Shown here in pieces: positions 39,928 through 49,147 of a stretch of DNA of 53,266 nucleotides. The position numbers and the translations under genes are program-made. Origin of the DNA: Chloroflexota bacterium (GTDB lineage: Bacteria > Chloroflexota > UBA11872); contig JAJEGF010000024.1 of NCBI GenBank assembly GCA_022820025.1, positions 1 to 53,266 of the forward strand, in the 5' to 3' direction. The notes below the pieces were generated by a model that did no database searches, was not told the origin of the DNA, and saw nothing but the letters and a program-made list of their open reading frames with translations. Each line of letters begins with the position of its first letter. Position 1 is the stretch's first letter.

Positions 39928-42669
39928 TTAGGGGTTGGTGGTGGGCAGGTTGATGCGGGAGACGGGGTTGCAGGATTTTGATGCGGTGTACTGGATAAGT
40001 CGGACGAGGAGGGCGCGGGCCAGGGGGTCGTTGCGTCCGGCGTGGCTGAGGCCGAGAGTGGTGACGACAACTTTGCCTTTGCCGTAGTTGGCCTGGGCGG
40101 TGATGGCGGCTTCGTTGCCGAGCCAGCCGCGGAAAGTGCCCATGAGAACGTCGCTGGGGTCAAGGCCGTCGACGGCCGGGATGACGCGGGGGGCGGCGCT
40201 GGGGACGAACGGGGTGCTCATGAGGGGGGCGGAGAGGAGCCCTTCGCGGATTTGGGGCGCGATCCAGTCGAAGCCGGTTGACCAGTGGGACGCGAAACGG
40301 CCGGTGCGGGGGACCGAGGGAAGGAACGGGGTGTCGGCGAGGTCGGCAACGACGAGGGCGGAGAGGCCGCCGGCAACCATTTCGAGGGCGTCGGCGCCGC
40401 CGCCGCCGGCGACGACGACGGCCTGGGTGCGGACGGGCTGGGTGAGGGTGGTGCAGCCGGCTTCGGCAAGGCCGTTGGCGAGGGTGGCGACGCGGTTGGT
40501 GTGGTCGACGCCGGTGAGGTAGATGCGGAGCTTGCCGTCGATGGTGGCGGCATCGGTGGGGACGACGAGGACTTGCTCTTGTTGGTCGAGCGAGAGGCCG
40601 GGGCCGCGGATCGAGACGTCGATGTCGAGGACGCGGCTGGATTCGATCAGGGGGGCGGTGAATTCGAAGTCGTCGATGGCGACGGGTTCGACGCCGGCGG
40701 GGACGGAGATAGTTTCGCGGCGGCGGGGTTCACCGGAGACGCTCCAGACGATCTCGGCGTCGCAGGATGTGCGGGGGCCCGAGATGATGGCCCGGACGTT
40801 CACCGGGCTGCCGGCCCAGGCGGAGCCGGGGAGATCTTCGATCAAAATGACGGTGTCGCCGGCGACGGGGCGCATGGCCTCGACGACTGGCTTGGGGCGG
40901 ACCTGGAAGTCGGCGAGGCCGTTGGCTTCCCAGCCCTGGTCCATGAGTTCGGTGAGGACGAATCCGGAGAGGCCCGGGGTGGCGCGCAGGCGGGCGATCT
41001 GGCGGCGGAAGCCCTCCGCCTGGACCTGGCGGGTGGCGGCGGTCAGGTCGTCAAGGGAGTCGAAGGCTTGACGGGCGACGGCGTGCTGGAATCGGTCAGC
41101 GAATCCGGCCTGGTCGAAGGCGAGGTCGCGGGTCCAGGAGCGGTCGGCGAGGAGCCAGGGGGCTGGGGGTTTCCAGTCCTGGGGGAGGCCCCAGAGACCG
41201 AATTCGGAGAGGGCGATGGGTCGGTTGGCGGGGGCCTGGGCGTCGGCGCGTTCCCAGAGGTCGGGCGGGCGTGAGGCGAGCCAGTCGACGAAGGCGCCGA
41301 AGTCGCGCGCGCCCTGGGGATGGGCGGCATAGGTGTGCATGTCGGCGAGGTCGGTATCGAGATGGAGGGCGCCGAGCATGGCTGAGTTGTCGACGACGAG
41401 GCGGGTGGGGTCGGCTTCGCGGGCGACGGCGACCCAGTTGCGGAGACGCTGCCGGTGGTCGGCGCTGGCGGCGAGGTCGAGGCCCCAGCCTTCGTTGATG
41501 ACCGAGCGGGCGATGAGGGAGGGGTGGTGGGCGTCGCGGACGGCGGATCCGCGGAGCATGGCGGTGACGTCGTCGTCTAGCCAGTCGGGGAAGGGTTCGT
41601 CCGGTCGGTGTGGCTGGCCCCAGCTTGGAAGGTCGTACCAGACGATGAGGCCCAGGCGGTCGGCGAGGGCTAGGTAGCGGGGATCGGGCAGCTTGACGTG
41701 GCAGCGGACGAGGTTGAGGCCGGCGTCCCGGGCGACCTGGAAACGGCAGGCGAGGGTTTCGTCGCCGGGGTAGGCGTAGCCGGTGACGGGGCTGTAGTCC
41801 TGGTCGAGCGCGCCGCGAAGGTAGAGGGGCTGACCGTTGAGGCGAAGGTCGTGTTCGTCGGCCTCGATTCGGCGGAAGCCGGTGGTGAAGCGGCGGGTGT
41901 GCGTGAGGCCGTCGGAGTCGAAGGTGACGTCGACGTCGTAGAGGGAGGGCGCGGAGGGATCCCAGGGCTGGACATCGGGCCAGTGGTGACTGATCTCCAG
42001 GCCGGTGTCGAGCACGCCAGTGGCTTCGCTGGTCCAGAGGGACGTGGACCTGTTGGCATCGCGGACGGTTACGTGGACGCGGCCGTGGGTGTCGGGGCTG
42101 CCGAGAACGGACAGGCGGACTGTCCGGAGGTCGTCGGCGAGGTCGGTGCGGAGGCCGGTGATGTGGTTGGGCGGGCGCTGATCCAGCCAGACGGGTTGCC
42201 AGAGGCCGGAGCACTCGCCGTACCAGTGCTGTTTGCCGCGCGGGATCCAGGCGGCGCGGGTTGGGGGGCTGCCAGGAGGCGTGAGGACGCCGGGGGGCTG
42301 GACGGGCGTATCCCAGACGCGGACGGTGAGGGTGACGGTCTGGCCGTGAGTTTCCGGGGGAAGGATGGCTTCGAAGGGGAGGTAGCCGCCGCGACAGGCG
42401 GCGATTTGCCGGTCGTTGACCCAGACGTCGGCGAGCCAGTCGGCGGCGCCGAAGACGACGACGGCCTGGTGGCCGGACGGAGGGGTGGGGACATCAAGCC
42501 GGCGGCGGTACCAGTAGAAGGCGGGGCCGGTGGGTGGCCTGTCGAGGATGAGTTGGGGGTAGGCCGGGGGGACGATCTGGTGGTCGAAGCTCACGTCGCG
42601 CAGGTCGGGCGAGTCGGTAACGCCGAGCTCCCAGGGGCCTTCGATGAGGGTGCGATCAGGGCGAGTCAT
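39928..42669 (-). CDS. Glycoside hydrolase family 2 protein (beta-galactosidase/beta-glucuronidase-like)
   Basis: A 913-residue enzyme of the GH2 type. The N-terminal sugar-binding domain (residues about 1-170) has GAADWLADVWVNDRQIA. An immunoglobulin-like domain follows, then the TIM barrel from about residue 290 (LRLNGQPLYLRGALDQDYSP). The acid/base Glu is in ARSVINEGWGLDL and the nucleophile Glu in IALSEFGLWGLP. The last 250 residues add extra domains, including VVVAGGGGADALEMVAGGLS. There is no signal peptide, so it acts in the cytosol or is exported by an unseen route. I use the ATG at 42667-42669. The substrate is unknown. Third codon positions are extremely C-rich. Confidence 0.88.
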   Translation of the reverse strand: MTRPDRTLIEGPWELGVTDSPDLRDVSFDHQIVPPAYPQLILDRPPTGPAFYWYRRRLDVPTPPSGHQAVVVFGAADWLADVWVNDRQIAACRGGYLPFEAILPPETHGQTVTLTVRVWDTPVQPPGVLTPPGSPPTRAAWIPRGKQHWYGECSGLWQPVWLDQRPPNHITGLRTDLADDLRTVRLSVLGSPDTHGRVHVTVRDANRSTSLWTSEATGVLDTGLEISHHWPDVQPWDPSAPSLYDVDVTFDSDGLTHTRRFTTGFRRIEADEHDLRLNGQPLYLRGALDQDYSPVTGYAYPGDETLACRFQVARDAGLNLVRCHVKLPDPRYLALADRLGLIVWYDLPSWGQPHRPDEPFPDWLDDDVTAMLRGSAVRDAHHPSLIARSVINEGWGLDLAASADHRQRLRNWVAVAREADPTRLVVDNSAMLGALHLDTDLADMHTYAAHPQGARDFGAFVDWLASRPPDLWERADAQAPANRPIALSEFGLWGLPQDWKPPAPWLLADRSWTRDLAFDQAGFADRFQHAVARQAFDSLDDLTAATRQVQAEGFRRQIARLRATPGLSGFVLTELMDQGWEANGLADFQVRPKPVVEAMRPVAGDTVILIEDLPGSAWAGSPVNVRAIISGPRTSCDAEIVWSVSGEPRRRETISVPAGVEPVAIDDFEFTAPLIESSRVLDIDVSIRGPGLSLDQQEQVLVVPTDAATIDGKLRIYLTGVDHTNRVATLANGLAEAGCTTLTQPVRTQAVVVAGGGGADALEMVAGGLSALVVADLADTPFLPSVPRTGRFASHWSTGFDWIAPQIREGLLSAPLMSTPFVPSAAPRVIPAVDGLDPSDVLMGTFRGWLGNEAAITAQANYGKGKVVVTTLGLSHAGRNDPLARALLVRLIQYTASKSCNPVSRINLPTTNP

Positions 42670-42690
42670 CGTCTGATACCTTGACCTGCG

Positions 42691-43191
42691 GTGGCCGAGC
42701 AATACTCACAGACCGGGGCTGGGTCCGGTTCCCAGCCACCACGCGAGTCCTTCGAGCGCCCCGCCGCCGGCACGTACGCGGGCTTGGCTGTTGCTGCGCT
42801 CCTGGTAGCGAGCGCAGTCTTCATATTGCTGGCGGACCGCAGCCTGCGGCGTCCGCCCGAGATTCCCGAGGCGCTGCGCCCCACGGCGACGGCGGCCGCC
42901 GCGGTACCAACGCCGCAGGCGCCCGCGGTGATTCCCGTGACACCTGAGCCGATCGTGATCGACCTGGAGTTGCCGCAGGGGCCATTCGAGCAGTTGCCGA
43001 CGCCGACGGTGGTTCCGGTACATACGGAGGCCCCGGCGCGGTATTTCCTGGTCACGGTACAAAGCGGGGACACGCTGGCGGCGGTTGCCAGCCGGTACGG
43101 ATACAGCTTTGAAGAGATTGCCGAGTTGAACGGCATCGACGAGCCGTACGTCATCCACATCGGCGACGAGTTGCTGTTTCCAAATCGGTAG
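42691..43191 (+). CDS. Membrane-anchored LysM-domain protein
   Basis: A 166-residue protein with a short cytosolic N-terminus and one membrane helix at residues 28-48 (YAGLAVAALLVASAVFILLA). A Pro/Thr/Ala-rich linker follows, and then a C-terminal LysM domain (VTVQSGDTLAAVASRYGYSF and EIAELNGIDEPYVIHIGDEL). LysM binds peptidoglycan-type glycans, so it likely sits on the outer face of the membrane. The start is a GTG only 21 bases from the divergent GH2 start. The real start could be later. Confidence 0.85.
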   Translation: MAEQYSQTGAGSGSQPPRESFERPAAGTYAGLAVAALLVASAVFILLADRSLRRPPEIPEALRPTATAAAAVPTPQAPAVIPVTPEPIVIDLELPQGPFEQLPTPTVVPVHTEAPARYFLVTVQSGDTLAAVASRYGYSFEEIAELNGIDEPYVIHIGDELLFPNR

Positions 43192-43212
43192 CTGCGTCTG
43201 CCTGGGCCGAGG

Positions 43213-44118
43213 TCAGGCCTCGGTGCTTCGCGCGCCTGGATCCTCGTCATCCCGATCGTCCTTGGCCGCGGGTGCGTCGGCTGGAGATTCCTCGTCCAGA
43301 TCCGATTCCGGTCGTGAATCCTCGGACTCCTGCTCCGCGGGGGCCTCGGGTTCGGGCGGCTCGGGGGCGGATTGGGGCTCGGCGGGCTCCTCGGGCTGAG
43401 TGTCGGCGGCCTGGTCCGCGGATCCGGCTGCTGGCGGCTCGGCTTCAACTTGCTGATCGGCGTCGGGCTCAACGGCCACGGCTTCCTGGGTGGGGTCGAG
43501 GCCGGGATCGAGCGCGACGAATCGGACCGGCCAGGCGGTGACATCGGCGGCGGGCGCGGGGAGCGCCATGAAGGCCATGCGCTCGGCGCTGAGTGTCTCG
43601 GTGTTGACGAGACCGCGAACGATGGGAACGTCGTTCTCCAAGAGGGTGCTGAGGATGACCCGCTCGTCGTCTGGTTCCTCTTCGCGGCCAATGGAGATGC
43701 CCTCAGCCAGGGCGACGAGCTTGGCGCCGCGGACGAAGAGCCACTGGGCGGCCTGCGCGGTGAAGCAGGGCGCGACCCCGTTGCCGCGGGCGGCGATAAC
43801 GACGATGTCGCGGGTGCGGAGCTCTCGGCCAAAGATCTCTTCCAGGCGGTTTGAGTCGATGTCGGGGGCATCCGCCGCGACTTCCAGGTGTGCGACCAGG
43901 CCCTCGCCGAAGAACGTCTCCGCGGAGAGGCCGGCCAGGTCGGATCCCCAGCGGATGTACCGGCGGGGGGCAAGGACGTGGGTGCCGACGTCGGCGTCCA
44001 TTTCGACGCGGTGCGTGAGCGTCTGGGGCTGGCCGGACCGCTCGAACTCGTGCGCGGTGAACGAGTCGGCGGCGCCATGGCGGAGAACCATGGTGCAATC
44101 AACAACGCGGCGTGACAT
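43213..44118 (-). CDS. Cyclase-family (kynurenine formamidase-like) protein with eroded metal site and acidic tail
   Basis: Residues 1-195 resemble the cyclase/kynurenine formamidase fold: RVVDCTMVLRHGAADSF, the VGTH region and VLSTLLENDVPIVRGLVN. The canonical metal motif HxGTHxDxPxH reads DVGTHVLAPRRY here (residues 43-54): only His47 remains and the other ligands are Asp, Leu and Arg. Hydrolase activity is therefore doubtful. Residues about 210-301 are a low-complexity Pro/Glu/Ala-rich acidic tail. I use the ATG at 44116-44118. It follows the RNase J-like gene by 72 bases. A binding or regulatory role is possible; the function is unknown. Confidence 0.65.
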   Translation of the reverse strand: MSRRVVDCTMVLRHGAADSFTAHEFERSGQPQTLTHRVEMDADVGTHVLAPRRYIRWGSDLAGLSAETFFGEGLVAHLEVAADAPDIDSNRLEEIFGRELRTRDIVVIAARGNGVAPCFTAQAAQWLFVRGAKLVALAEGISIGREEEPDDERVILSTLLENDVPIVRGLVNTETLSAERMAFMALPAPAADVTAWPVRFVALDPGLDPTQEAVAVEPDADQQVEAEPPAAGSADQAADTQPEEPAEPQSAPEPPEPEAPAEQESEDSRPESDLDEESPADAPAAKDDRDDEDPGARSTEA

Positions 44119-44190
44119 CGGCTCCGGGGATGGGTGGTGGTTTGGGCGATGGTGGGGCGCGAGAGCGTGCCCCGTCAATAGCTGCCTAGC

Positions 44191-45774
44191 TTATTCGATG
44201 GTGAGCGCCCGGCCCCAGCCCGGTTCGGCGACCCGGATCGAGGTTGCACCGAAGGTCCGGCGGTAGAAGTTGAGACCTTCGGACTGCAGGTGAATCGGGA
44301 TGAGAGTGCGCGGGTTAACGATCTCGATGAAGCGTTGAAGGTCAGGGCCGCTGGCGTGCCCGGAGGCGTGGAAGCCGGCGGCTTCGGCCTCGGACTCGGA
44401 GGCGCCGCCGAGGAAGTCCAGGCCGAGCAGGTCTGTCCAGTTGCGGAGACGCTGCATGTCGAGTTGCGATTCTTCGTCGTAGGGCTCGCTGGAGGAGTAG
44501 ATCCAGGCGCCGGACGACGTTTCGCCAAGGTCCAGAAGGCGGGTCACGTCGAAGAAGCTGAGGCAGAGGACGAAGGCGCCAGGGTCTGTGGCGATGGTCG
44601 ACGGGGACACGAGAGCGTCCGCGAATTGGTCGGTTACTTCGTCCTGCCAGGCGGTGGAGGTGGCTCGCCGGTCATCGAAGACCAGGAGACCGTCCGGCGC
44701 CGACGGCAGGGGCGTGGCGGGATCGACGGTGTGCATGGCGCGGAGGAGCAGGGCGTCCTTCATGAGGACGACGAGTTGGCGGTTGGATTGGCGGGCGGCG
44801 TCGCGAAAGGTCGTGAGGCGCTCGATGTTGCGGGGGCCGAAGTCGGCCACGGCCAGTCCCTGGGTTTGTCGGACGCGCTCGATGGCCCGGGCGCGCACGT
44901 CCGATTCCGATGCACCGCGAGGCCTGGAGGCTTGCGTGCCCTCGCAGACGAGCGCCACGAGTTCAAGGTCGGCCAGTTCGTGGGCAAAGGCCCAGGTCTG
45001 GTCGGCGTGGTGGCCATGCATGCGGATGTCGCCGGTGTAGCCCACCCAGCCGGCGGAGGTTTCGACGGCGAATCCGTGAGCGCCGGGGATGGAGTGGTCA
45101 ACGGGAAAGGCGCGGACCTGGTGTCCGTCGATCTCGGACACGCCGGTCGTCATGGGGGGCGTGACCGGTTCCGGGCCTGACTTGGCGTAGCGGTGCGTCC
45201 AGTACTCGGTTGCCGCGGAGGACCATCCAGCGCCGGCAACGAGCGACCAGGGACGCTGTTGGAACGGGGTTTTGGAATCAGTGACGAGGAGTCCGTCCCG
45301 CGGCGTGCGGGGACGCAGGAAGACAGTCTGGCTGTCGTCGGTGCTCTGGCCGCCATCCTGCATGGCCTTGGCAATCACGGCGGTGAGGCCGCCGGTGACG
45401 ACGGGGATGTCGGGCCGGAGGAGCGAGATATAGCCAACGTGGTCGGCGTGAGCATGGCTGAGGAGAATGGCGCGCGGCTCAACGTTGTCGCGGTAGCCCG
45501 GGCGGCCCCGCAGTCGATCCCAAATCCCGGCGTGTTCCGGGAGCGCGTTGAGGTCGTCTCGATACAGGCCTTCCAGGGGCGGTAACAGGCCGGTCAGGAG
45601 GTAGTCGGAGAGCCCGCGGACAGTACGTGGGCGGAGGAACTCCTCGAAGTAAGTCCCGAGGGCGCCGAAGGACATGCCGAAGTCGAAGAGGACCTGCCAG
45701 TCGTCGTCTTCGAGCAGCAGCTTGTTGCCGCCGATTTCGCCAGCGCCGCCGTAGGCGGTGAAGCGGACGGGCAT
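44191..45774 (-). CDS. RNase J-like metallo-beta-lactamase/beta-CASP protein
   Basis: A 527-residue enzyme with the RNase J layout. The N-terminal motif is YGGAGEIGGNKLLLED. The metal motif HAHADH lies at residues 107-112. The later Asp is in VGYTGDIRMHG. The beta-CASP region has SGHASGPDLQRFIEIVNPR followed by PIHLQ, which replaces the PxHTE of many family members. These motifs fit an RNA exo/endonuclease. It differs from classical RNase J in the region between residues 40 and 100 and lacks the usual C-terminal domain. It may be a paralog acting on other nucleic acid or a different substrate. Confidence 0.8.
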   Translation of the reverse strand: MPVRFTAYGGAGEIGGNKLLLEDDDWQVLFDFGMSFGALGTYFEEFLRPRTVRGLSDYLLTGLLPPLEGLYRDDLNALPEHAGIWDRLRGRPGYRDNVEPRAILLSHAHADHVGYISLLRPDIPVVTGGLTAVIAKAMQDGGQSTDDSQTVFLRPRTPRDGLLVTDSKTPFQQRPWSLVAGAGWSSAATEYWTHRYAKSGPEPVTPPMTTGVSEIDGHQVRAFPVDHSIPGAHGFAVETSAGWVGYTGDIRMHGHHADQTWAFAHELADLELVALVCEGTQASRPRGASESDVRARAIERVRQTQGLAVADFGPRNIERLTTFRDAARQSNRQLVVLMKDALLLRAMHTVDPATPLPSAPDGLLVFDDRRATSTAWQDEVTDQFADALVSPSTIATDPGAFVLCLSFFDVTRLLDLGETSSGAWIYSSSEPYDEESQLDMQRLRNWTDLLGLDFLGGASESEAEAAGFHASGHASGPDLQRFIEIVNPRTLIPIHLQSEGLNFYRRTFGATSIRVAEPGWGRALTIE

Positions 45775-45795
45775 CAGGGAGACAGGAGCGCTGGC

Positions 45796-46794
45796 CTATG
45801 TCTTCAGGCGTTCGAGCACGTCAGGGTTCTGGACGGAACGCGGTCGGCCGCCCCGGATGACGGCGGCGGCGCAGCGCAGGGCGCTTTCCGGCCCCCAGCG
45901 CGATGCCTCCTGGGAGTAGCCGGCGGAGTGCGGGGTGAGCAGGGCGTCCGGGATGTCGAGCAGTGGATTATCGTCGGCGATCGGCTCGACTTCAGTCACG
46001 TCCAAGCCGGCACCGGCAATCTGGCCGGTTTGCAGGGCTTCGACGAGGGCCGGTTCGTCAATGATGGGGCCGCGGGCGGTATTGATGACGAAGGCCGTGG
46101 GCTTCATGCGTGCGAAGGCCTGCGCGTTCAGGCAATGGCGGGTGGCGGGGTTGAGCGGGAGGTGTACGCAGAGATAGTCGGCGGCTTCCAGCACCTCGTT
46201 GAACCCGGTCAGCTGGACGCCGAACTCTTCGGCGACGGAAGGCTCGACGTAGGGATCGTGGGCGATGACGCGCAGGCCGAAGGCCTGGCAGCGAGTCGCC
46301 ACGGCGCGCGCGATGTTGCCGAAGCCGAGCAGGCCGGCCACCTGGCCGCGCAGGCGCGGCCAGTGCTCGGAGACGTCGATGGCATCTTCGCGGGCCGGAG
46401 CGCCGGAGCGGCTGGGATGGACGGTGCGGGGCAGGCGCCGGCAGCAGGACAACAGCAGCATGAGGGTGTGATCGGCTACCTCCTCGATGCAGAGATCGGG
46501 CGTGTTGCCCACCATCACACCGTGCTCGGTGGCGGCTTCCAGGTCGATCGGGTCGACGCCGGTGGTGCAGGTGATGATGGCGCGCAGGTGCGGGGCAATG
46601 GCGAAGTCGTCGCCGGTGAACGGATCGAGGCCCACGGCGCCGGCCGTGGCGCGTTGAAGCGCGGCACGGCGGGCAGCGAGATTGTGTATGTCGGCGAACT
46701 CAACCTCGCCGCCGGCTTCCTCCACGACGTGAACGTATGGTCGGAATCGGTGTTCGTGCATCAGCGGCACGAAGACGACTGGATGGTCAGCCAT
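45796..46794 (-). CDS. D-2-hydroxyacid dehydrogenase, phosphoglycerate dehydrogenase-like
   Basis: A 332-residue NAD-dependent oxidoreductase. The nucleotide fold has LLGFGNIARAVATRCQAFGL near residue 155, where the GxGxxG third Gly is Ala. Catalytic residues are in place: Arg in INTARGPIIDEPAL, Glu in DVTEVEPIAD and His in LTPHSAGYSQEA. No ACT or regulatory domain follows, so it is the short form. Substrates may be phosphoglycerate, glyoxylate/hydroxypyruvate or another 2-keto acid. It lies between the RNase J-like and DUF3048 genes on the minus strand. Confidence 0.88.
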   Translation of the reverse strand: MADHPVVFVPLMHEHRFRPYVHVVEEAGGEVEFADIHNLAARRAALQRATAGAVGLDPFTGDDFAIAPHLRAIITCTTGVDPIDLEAATEHGVMVGNTPDLCIEEVADHTLMLLLSCCRRLPRTVHPSRSGAPAREDAIDVSEHWPRLRGQVAGLLGFGNIARAVATRCQAFGLRVIAHDPYVEPSVAEEFGVQLTGFNEVLEAADYLCVHLPLNPATRHCLNAQAFARMKPTAFVINTARGPIIDEPALVEALQTGQIAGAGLDVTEVEPIADDNPLLDIPDALLTPHSAGYSQEASRWGPESALRCAAAVIRGGRPRSVQNPDVLERLKT

Positions 46795-46839
46795 AGGTCG
46801 ATCCTCCCAGGACTGCGGTCGGTGGCGTATGGAAGATCA

Positions 46840-48144
46840 TCACAGGGCCTCGACGTCCTGGCGACTGGTCAGGAGATGGATCCATGTCCTGCCGGGACGG
46901 AGTTCGAGCGGCGAGCCGTCGGCGTTGAGGAATTCGGTCACATCGGTCTCCGACGGTCGGCGCCAGATTCCCTCCAGGCGCTCGCCATCGCGAAAGACGG
47001 ATACGGCGCCTTCGCCGGTGGTGCCGATCCAGACGGACTTATTACCCAGGTGGTCTTCGTCGTACTGGGTCACGCGAGCCGGAACCCACTGGGCGATGAC
47101 ATTCTCGAAGGCGAGCGCTTCGCCCGTGTGGGCATCAATATCGAGCGCTCCCCCGAGCGAGCGGCGCCAGCGGCGGGTGGCGGTATCGAACTCGTACTCG
47201 GCCTGAAATACGTGCCGAGGTCCCGCGGGAATGGTGAGGTGGGTTAGGGGGCCGATTTCGGGTTCGGTCTCGTAGAAGCGGAATCCCTGAATCTCACGCC
47301 GGTCGGGATGTCGTTTCGCGCCGACTTCGCGCAGCGCCGGGAGGCTGGCGTACATGTTGAACGGGGCGGGCCGGCTGGAAATGCGGTAGTAGGGGCGGGT
47401 CTCGTCGTAGAAGAACTGGTCGATATCCGCCGCCGGGGAGTTACGCAGGTCCCGCATGACGGGTGGACTGGCCCCAACGTGAGCGAACAGGGCGTCGAAC
47501 TGCTGGACGAGGTCGCGGTCGACGAAACGCGAACTGCGGATGGGGCCGACGCGTTCGAGGTCGCTGTCCAGGAAAAAGGCGGTGTAGCGAGTGACTATGC
47601 CTTCGGTGACGTGCTCATAGACGACGGCGGCGGTGCTGAGGCCGCTCTGCGGTCGGGCGCCAATGGCGTTGTCGACTTTTACCGCGACGACACGCTTGGC
47701 CAGTGCATTCGGGCTGATTGCAAGGCCCGTCAGGGGCGAAAGCAACGGTGGTTGTGTGGGAGTGGGAGACGTCGAGGGGGTCGGTGTGGGCGATGGGGTG
47801 GTCGGCTCCGGCGTCGGCGAAGCCGTCGGCGTTTGGGCTGGCTGTGGGCGGGTCGGGCGCGCCGCCGCGACGGTTGTTGCTGGGGCGACGGGAGAGGCCG
47901 TTGGTGCGGGAGTCGGCTCTAGCGAGGCGACGGCTGCGGCGGTCGGCGCAACGGTAGGTGCGGTGACCGCCGTAAGTTCCCTGGTTGATGGCGGGGGTGT
48001 CAATGCGGCGGGCGGTGCCGCCGTGAGGGCTGGCGTCGGCGACTCCGACTCTCCGCAGCCGGCAACGAGAATCGCGGTTCCGGCGGACAGGAACAGCGCA
48101 AGGCGACGCCGGGAAACGCGCGCCGAACTACGCATGCGCGACAT
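46840..48144 (-). CDS. DUF3048 family lipoprotein (YerB-like)
   Basis: A 434-residue exported protein. The signal (ALFLSAGTAILVAGC) ends in a lipobox Cys. About 100 residues of Pro/Thr/Ala-rich linker follow. The DUF3048 module starts PLTGLAISPNALAKRVVAVK and continues with VDNAIGARPQSGLSTAAVVY, VGPIRSSRFVDRDLV and FFYDETRPYYRI. A C-terminal half (RHVFQAEYEFDTATRRWRRS) matches the family's second domain. The ATG at 48142-48144 gives MSRMRSSARV. The function is not known; the family is common in Gram-positive bacteria and Chloroflexota. Confidence 0.85.
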   Translation of the reverse strand: MSRMRSSARVSRRRLALFLSAGTAILVAGCGESESPTPALTAAPPAALTPPPSTRELTAVTAPTVAPTAAAVASLEPTPAPTASPVAPATTVAAARPTRPQPAQTPTASPTPEPTTPSPTPTPSTSPTPTQPPLLSPLTGLAISPNALAKRVVAVKVDNAIGARPQSGLSTAAVVYEHVTEGIVTRYTAFFLDSDLERVGPIRSSRFVDRDLVQQFDALFAHVGASPPVMRDLRNSPAADIDQFFYDETRPYYRISSRPAPFNMYASLPALREVGAKRHPDRREIQGFRFYETEPEIGPLTHLTIPAGPRHVFQAEYEFDTATRRWRRSLGGALDIDAHTGEALAFENVIAQWVPARVTQYDEDHLGNKSVWIGTTGEGAVSVFRDGERLEGIWRRPSETDVTEFLNADGSPLELRPGRTWIHLLTSRQDVEAL

Positions 48145-48286
48145 GCGACTTTCGGATTGGCGGATGGATATTGTTACAGGATGCGGTGGGGCGGGCGACG
48201 GTGCAACGAACGGTCGCCTGGCATCCCGTCTCACCCGTGTTCATGACTGCTGCCGGAAGCTGCGGCTGTTCAACGCGTCCGCTTGC

Positions 48287-49147
48287 TTAACCACTTCCGG
48301 GTGGCTCGGGCTGGCCAAAGACGCGGTGGCAAGCGGCGGCGACACGGGCGGCGCCCTTGTGGATGGGCAGGGCGCGCAGTTCGTCGTTGAAGATCTCGAC
48401 GCCGCCAGGACCCTTGTAGCCCGCAGCTTCGAGAGCGCTGGTGATGGCCGCAAGGTCCATGACGCCGTCGCCGGGCAGGCGGCGCACCGAGTCGTCGAAA
48501 GTTGATGGGTCGCCCGGTGGGGCGTCGTTGAGATGGACGTGGTTGATGGCGCGGCCGGCCGTGGCAATGTCCGCGAATTCGCTGTCGCCGCAATGGAAGT
48601 GGTAGGTATCGAAAAGGACGCCCACATTCACGCGGCCGATACGCTCGATCAATTCCAGGGTTCCCTGGATGCCTGAGAAGAGTTCGTAGGGCTGGTCCGG
48701 CCAAATGTTGGGTCCAATGAATTCGAGGCTCAGGGCCACGCCGTCGCCAGCGGCGGTGTCCGCGACATCGCCGATGCGCATGGCCAGCAGGTCCATCATC
48801 TCGTCGGGGGGCCTGTCGACGCGGTTGGGCACGACGACGGCCGCGACACGAGCGCCCAGGGCCGCGCCGAGCGCGGCGTTGGTGGCCACGTCGTCCAGGC
48901 TGGCGTCGAACTCGGCATAGGGGCCGATCACTTGCGCACCAGCGCCCCAGGCGCCGGGTTGAATGCCCCGTAACTGGAAGGCATCGATCACGGCGTCGCG
49001 CCCGGCGGCGGCCTCAAGCGCGCGTGCGGCGGGCATGCTGAAGTCGGCGGCCCGGAAGCCTGCGGCGGCGGCCGCGTCCAGGTACGTACCCAGGTCGTGG
49101 ACCTGGGCGACCGTGGCCGGGTGGAGCGCAGGGATTAGCGAGGACAT
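48287..49147 (-). CDS. Sugar phosphate isomerase/epimerase family protein (xylose isomerase-like TIM barrel)
   Basis: A 286-residue TIM barrel of the AP endonuclease 2 type. Likely metal ligands are Glu in ALSLEFIGPNIWP, Asp in VLFDTYHFHCGDS, His in INHVHLNDAPPGD and Glu in GGVEIFNDEL. The pattern fits hydroxypyruvate isomerase, inosose dehydratase and sugar epimerase relatives; the reaction cannot be fixed. The start ATG is at 49145-49147 (MSSLIPALHPATVAQVHDLG). It lies between DUF3048 and the spermidine synthase-like gene. Confidence 0.78.
   Translation of the reverse strand: MSSLIPALHPATVAQVHDLGTYLDAAAAAGFRAADFSMPAARALEAAAGRDAVIDAFQLRGIQPGAWGAGAQVIGPYAEFDASLDDVATNAALGAALGARVAAVVVPNRVDRPPDEMMDLLAMRIGDVADTAAGDGVALSLEFIGPNIWPDQPYELFSGIQGTLELIERIGRVNVGVLFDTYHFHCGDSEFADIATAGRAINHVHLNDAPPGDPSTFDDSVRRLPGDGVMDLAAITSALEAAGYKGPGGVEIFNDELRALPIHKGAARVAAACHRVFGQPEPPGSG

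Noticed and set aside
40285..42684. Two long plus-strand open frames opposite the GH2 gene
   Set aside because: These are Gly/Glu/Asp-rich shadows of the C-ending codon bias of the GH2 gene, which has clear catalytic motifs on the other strand.
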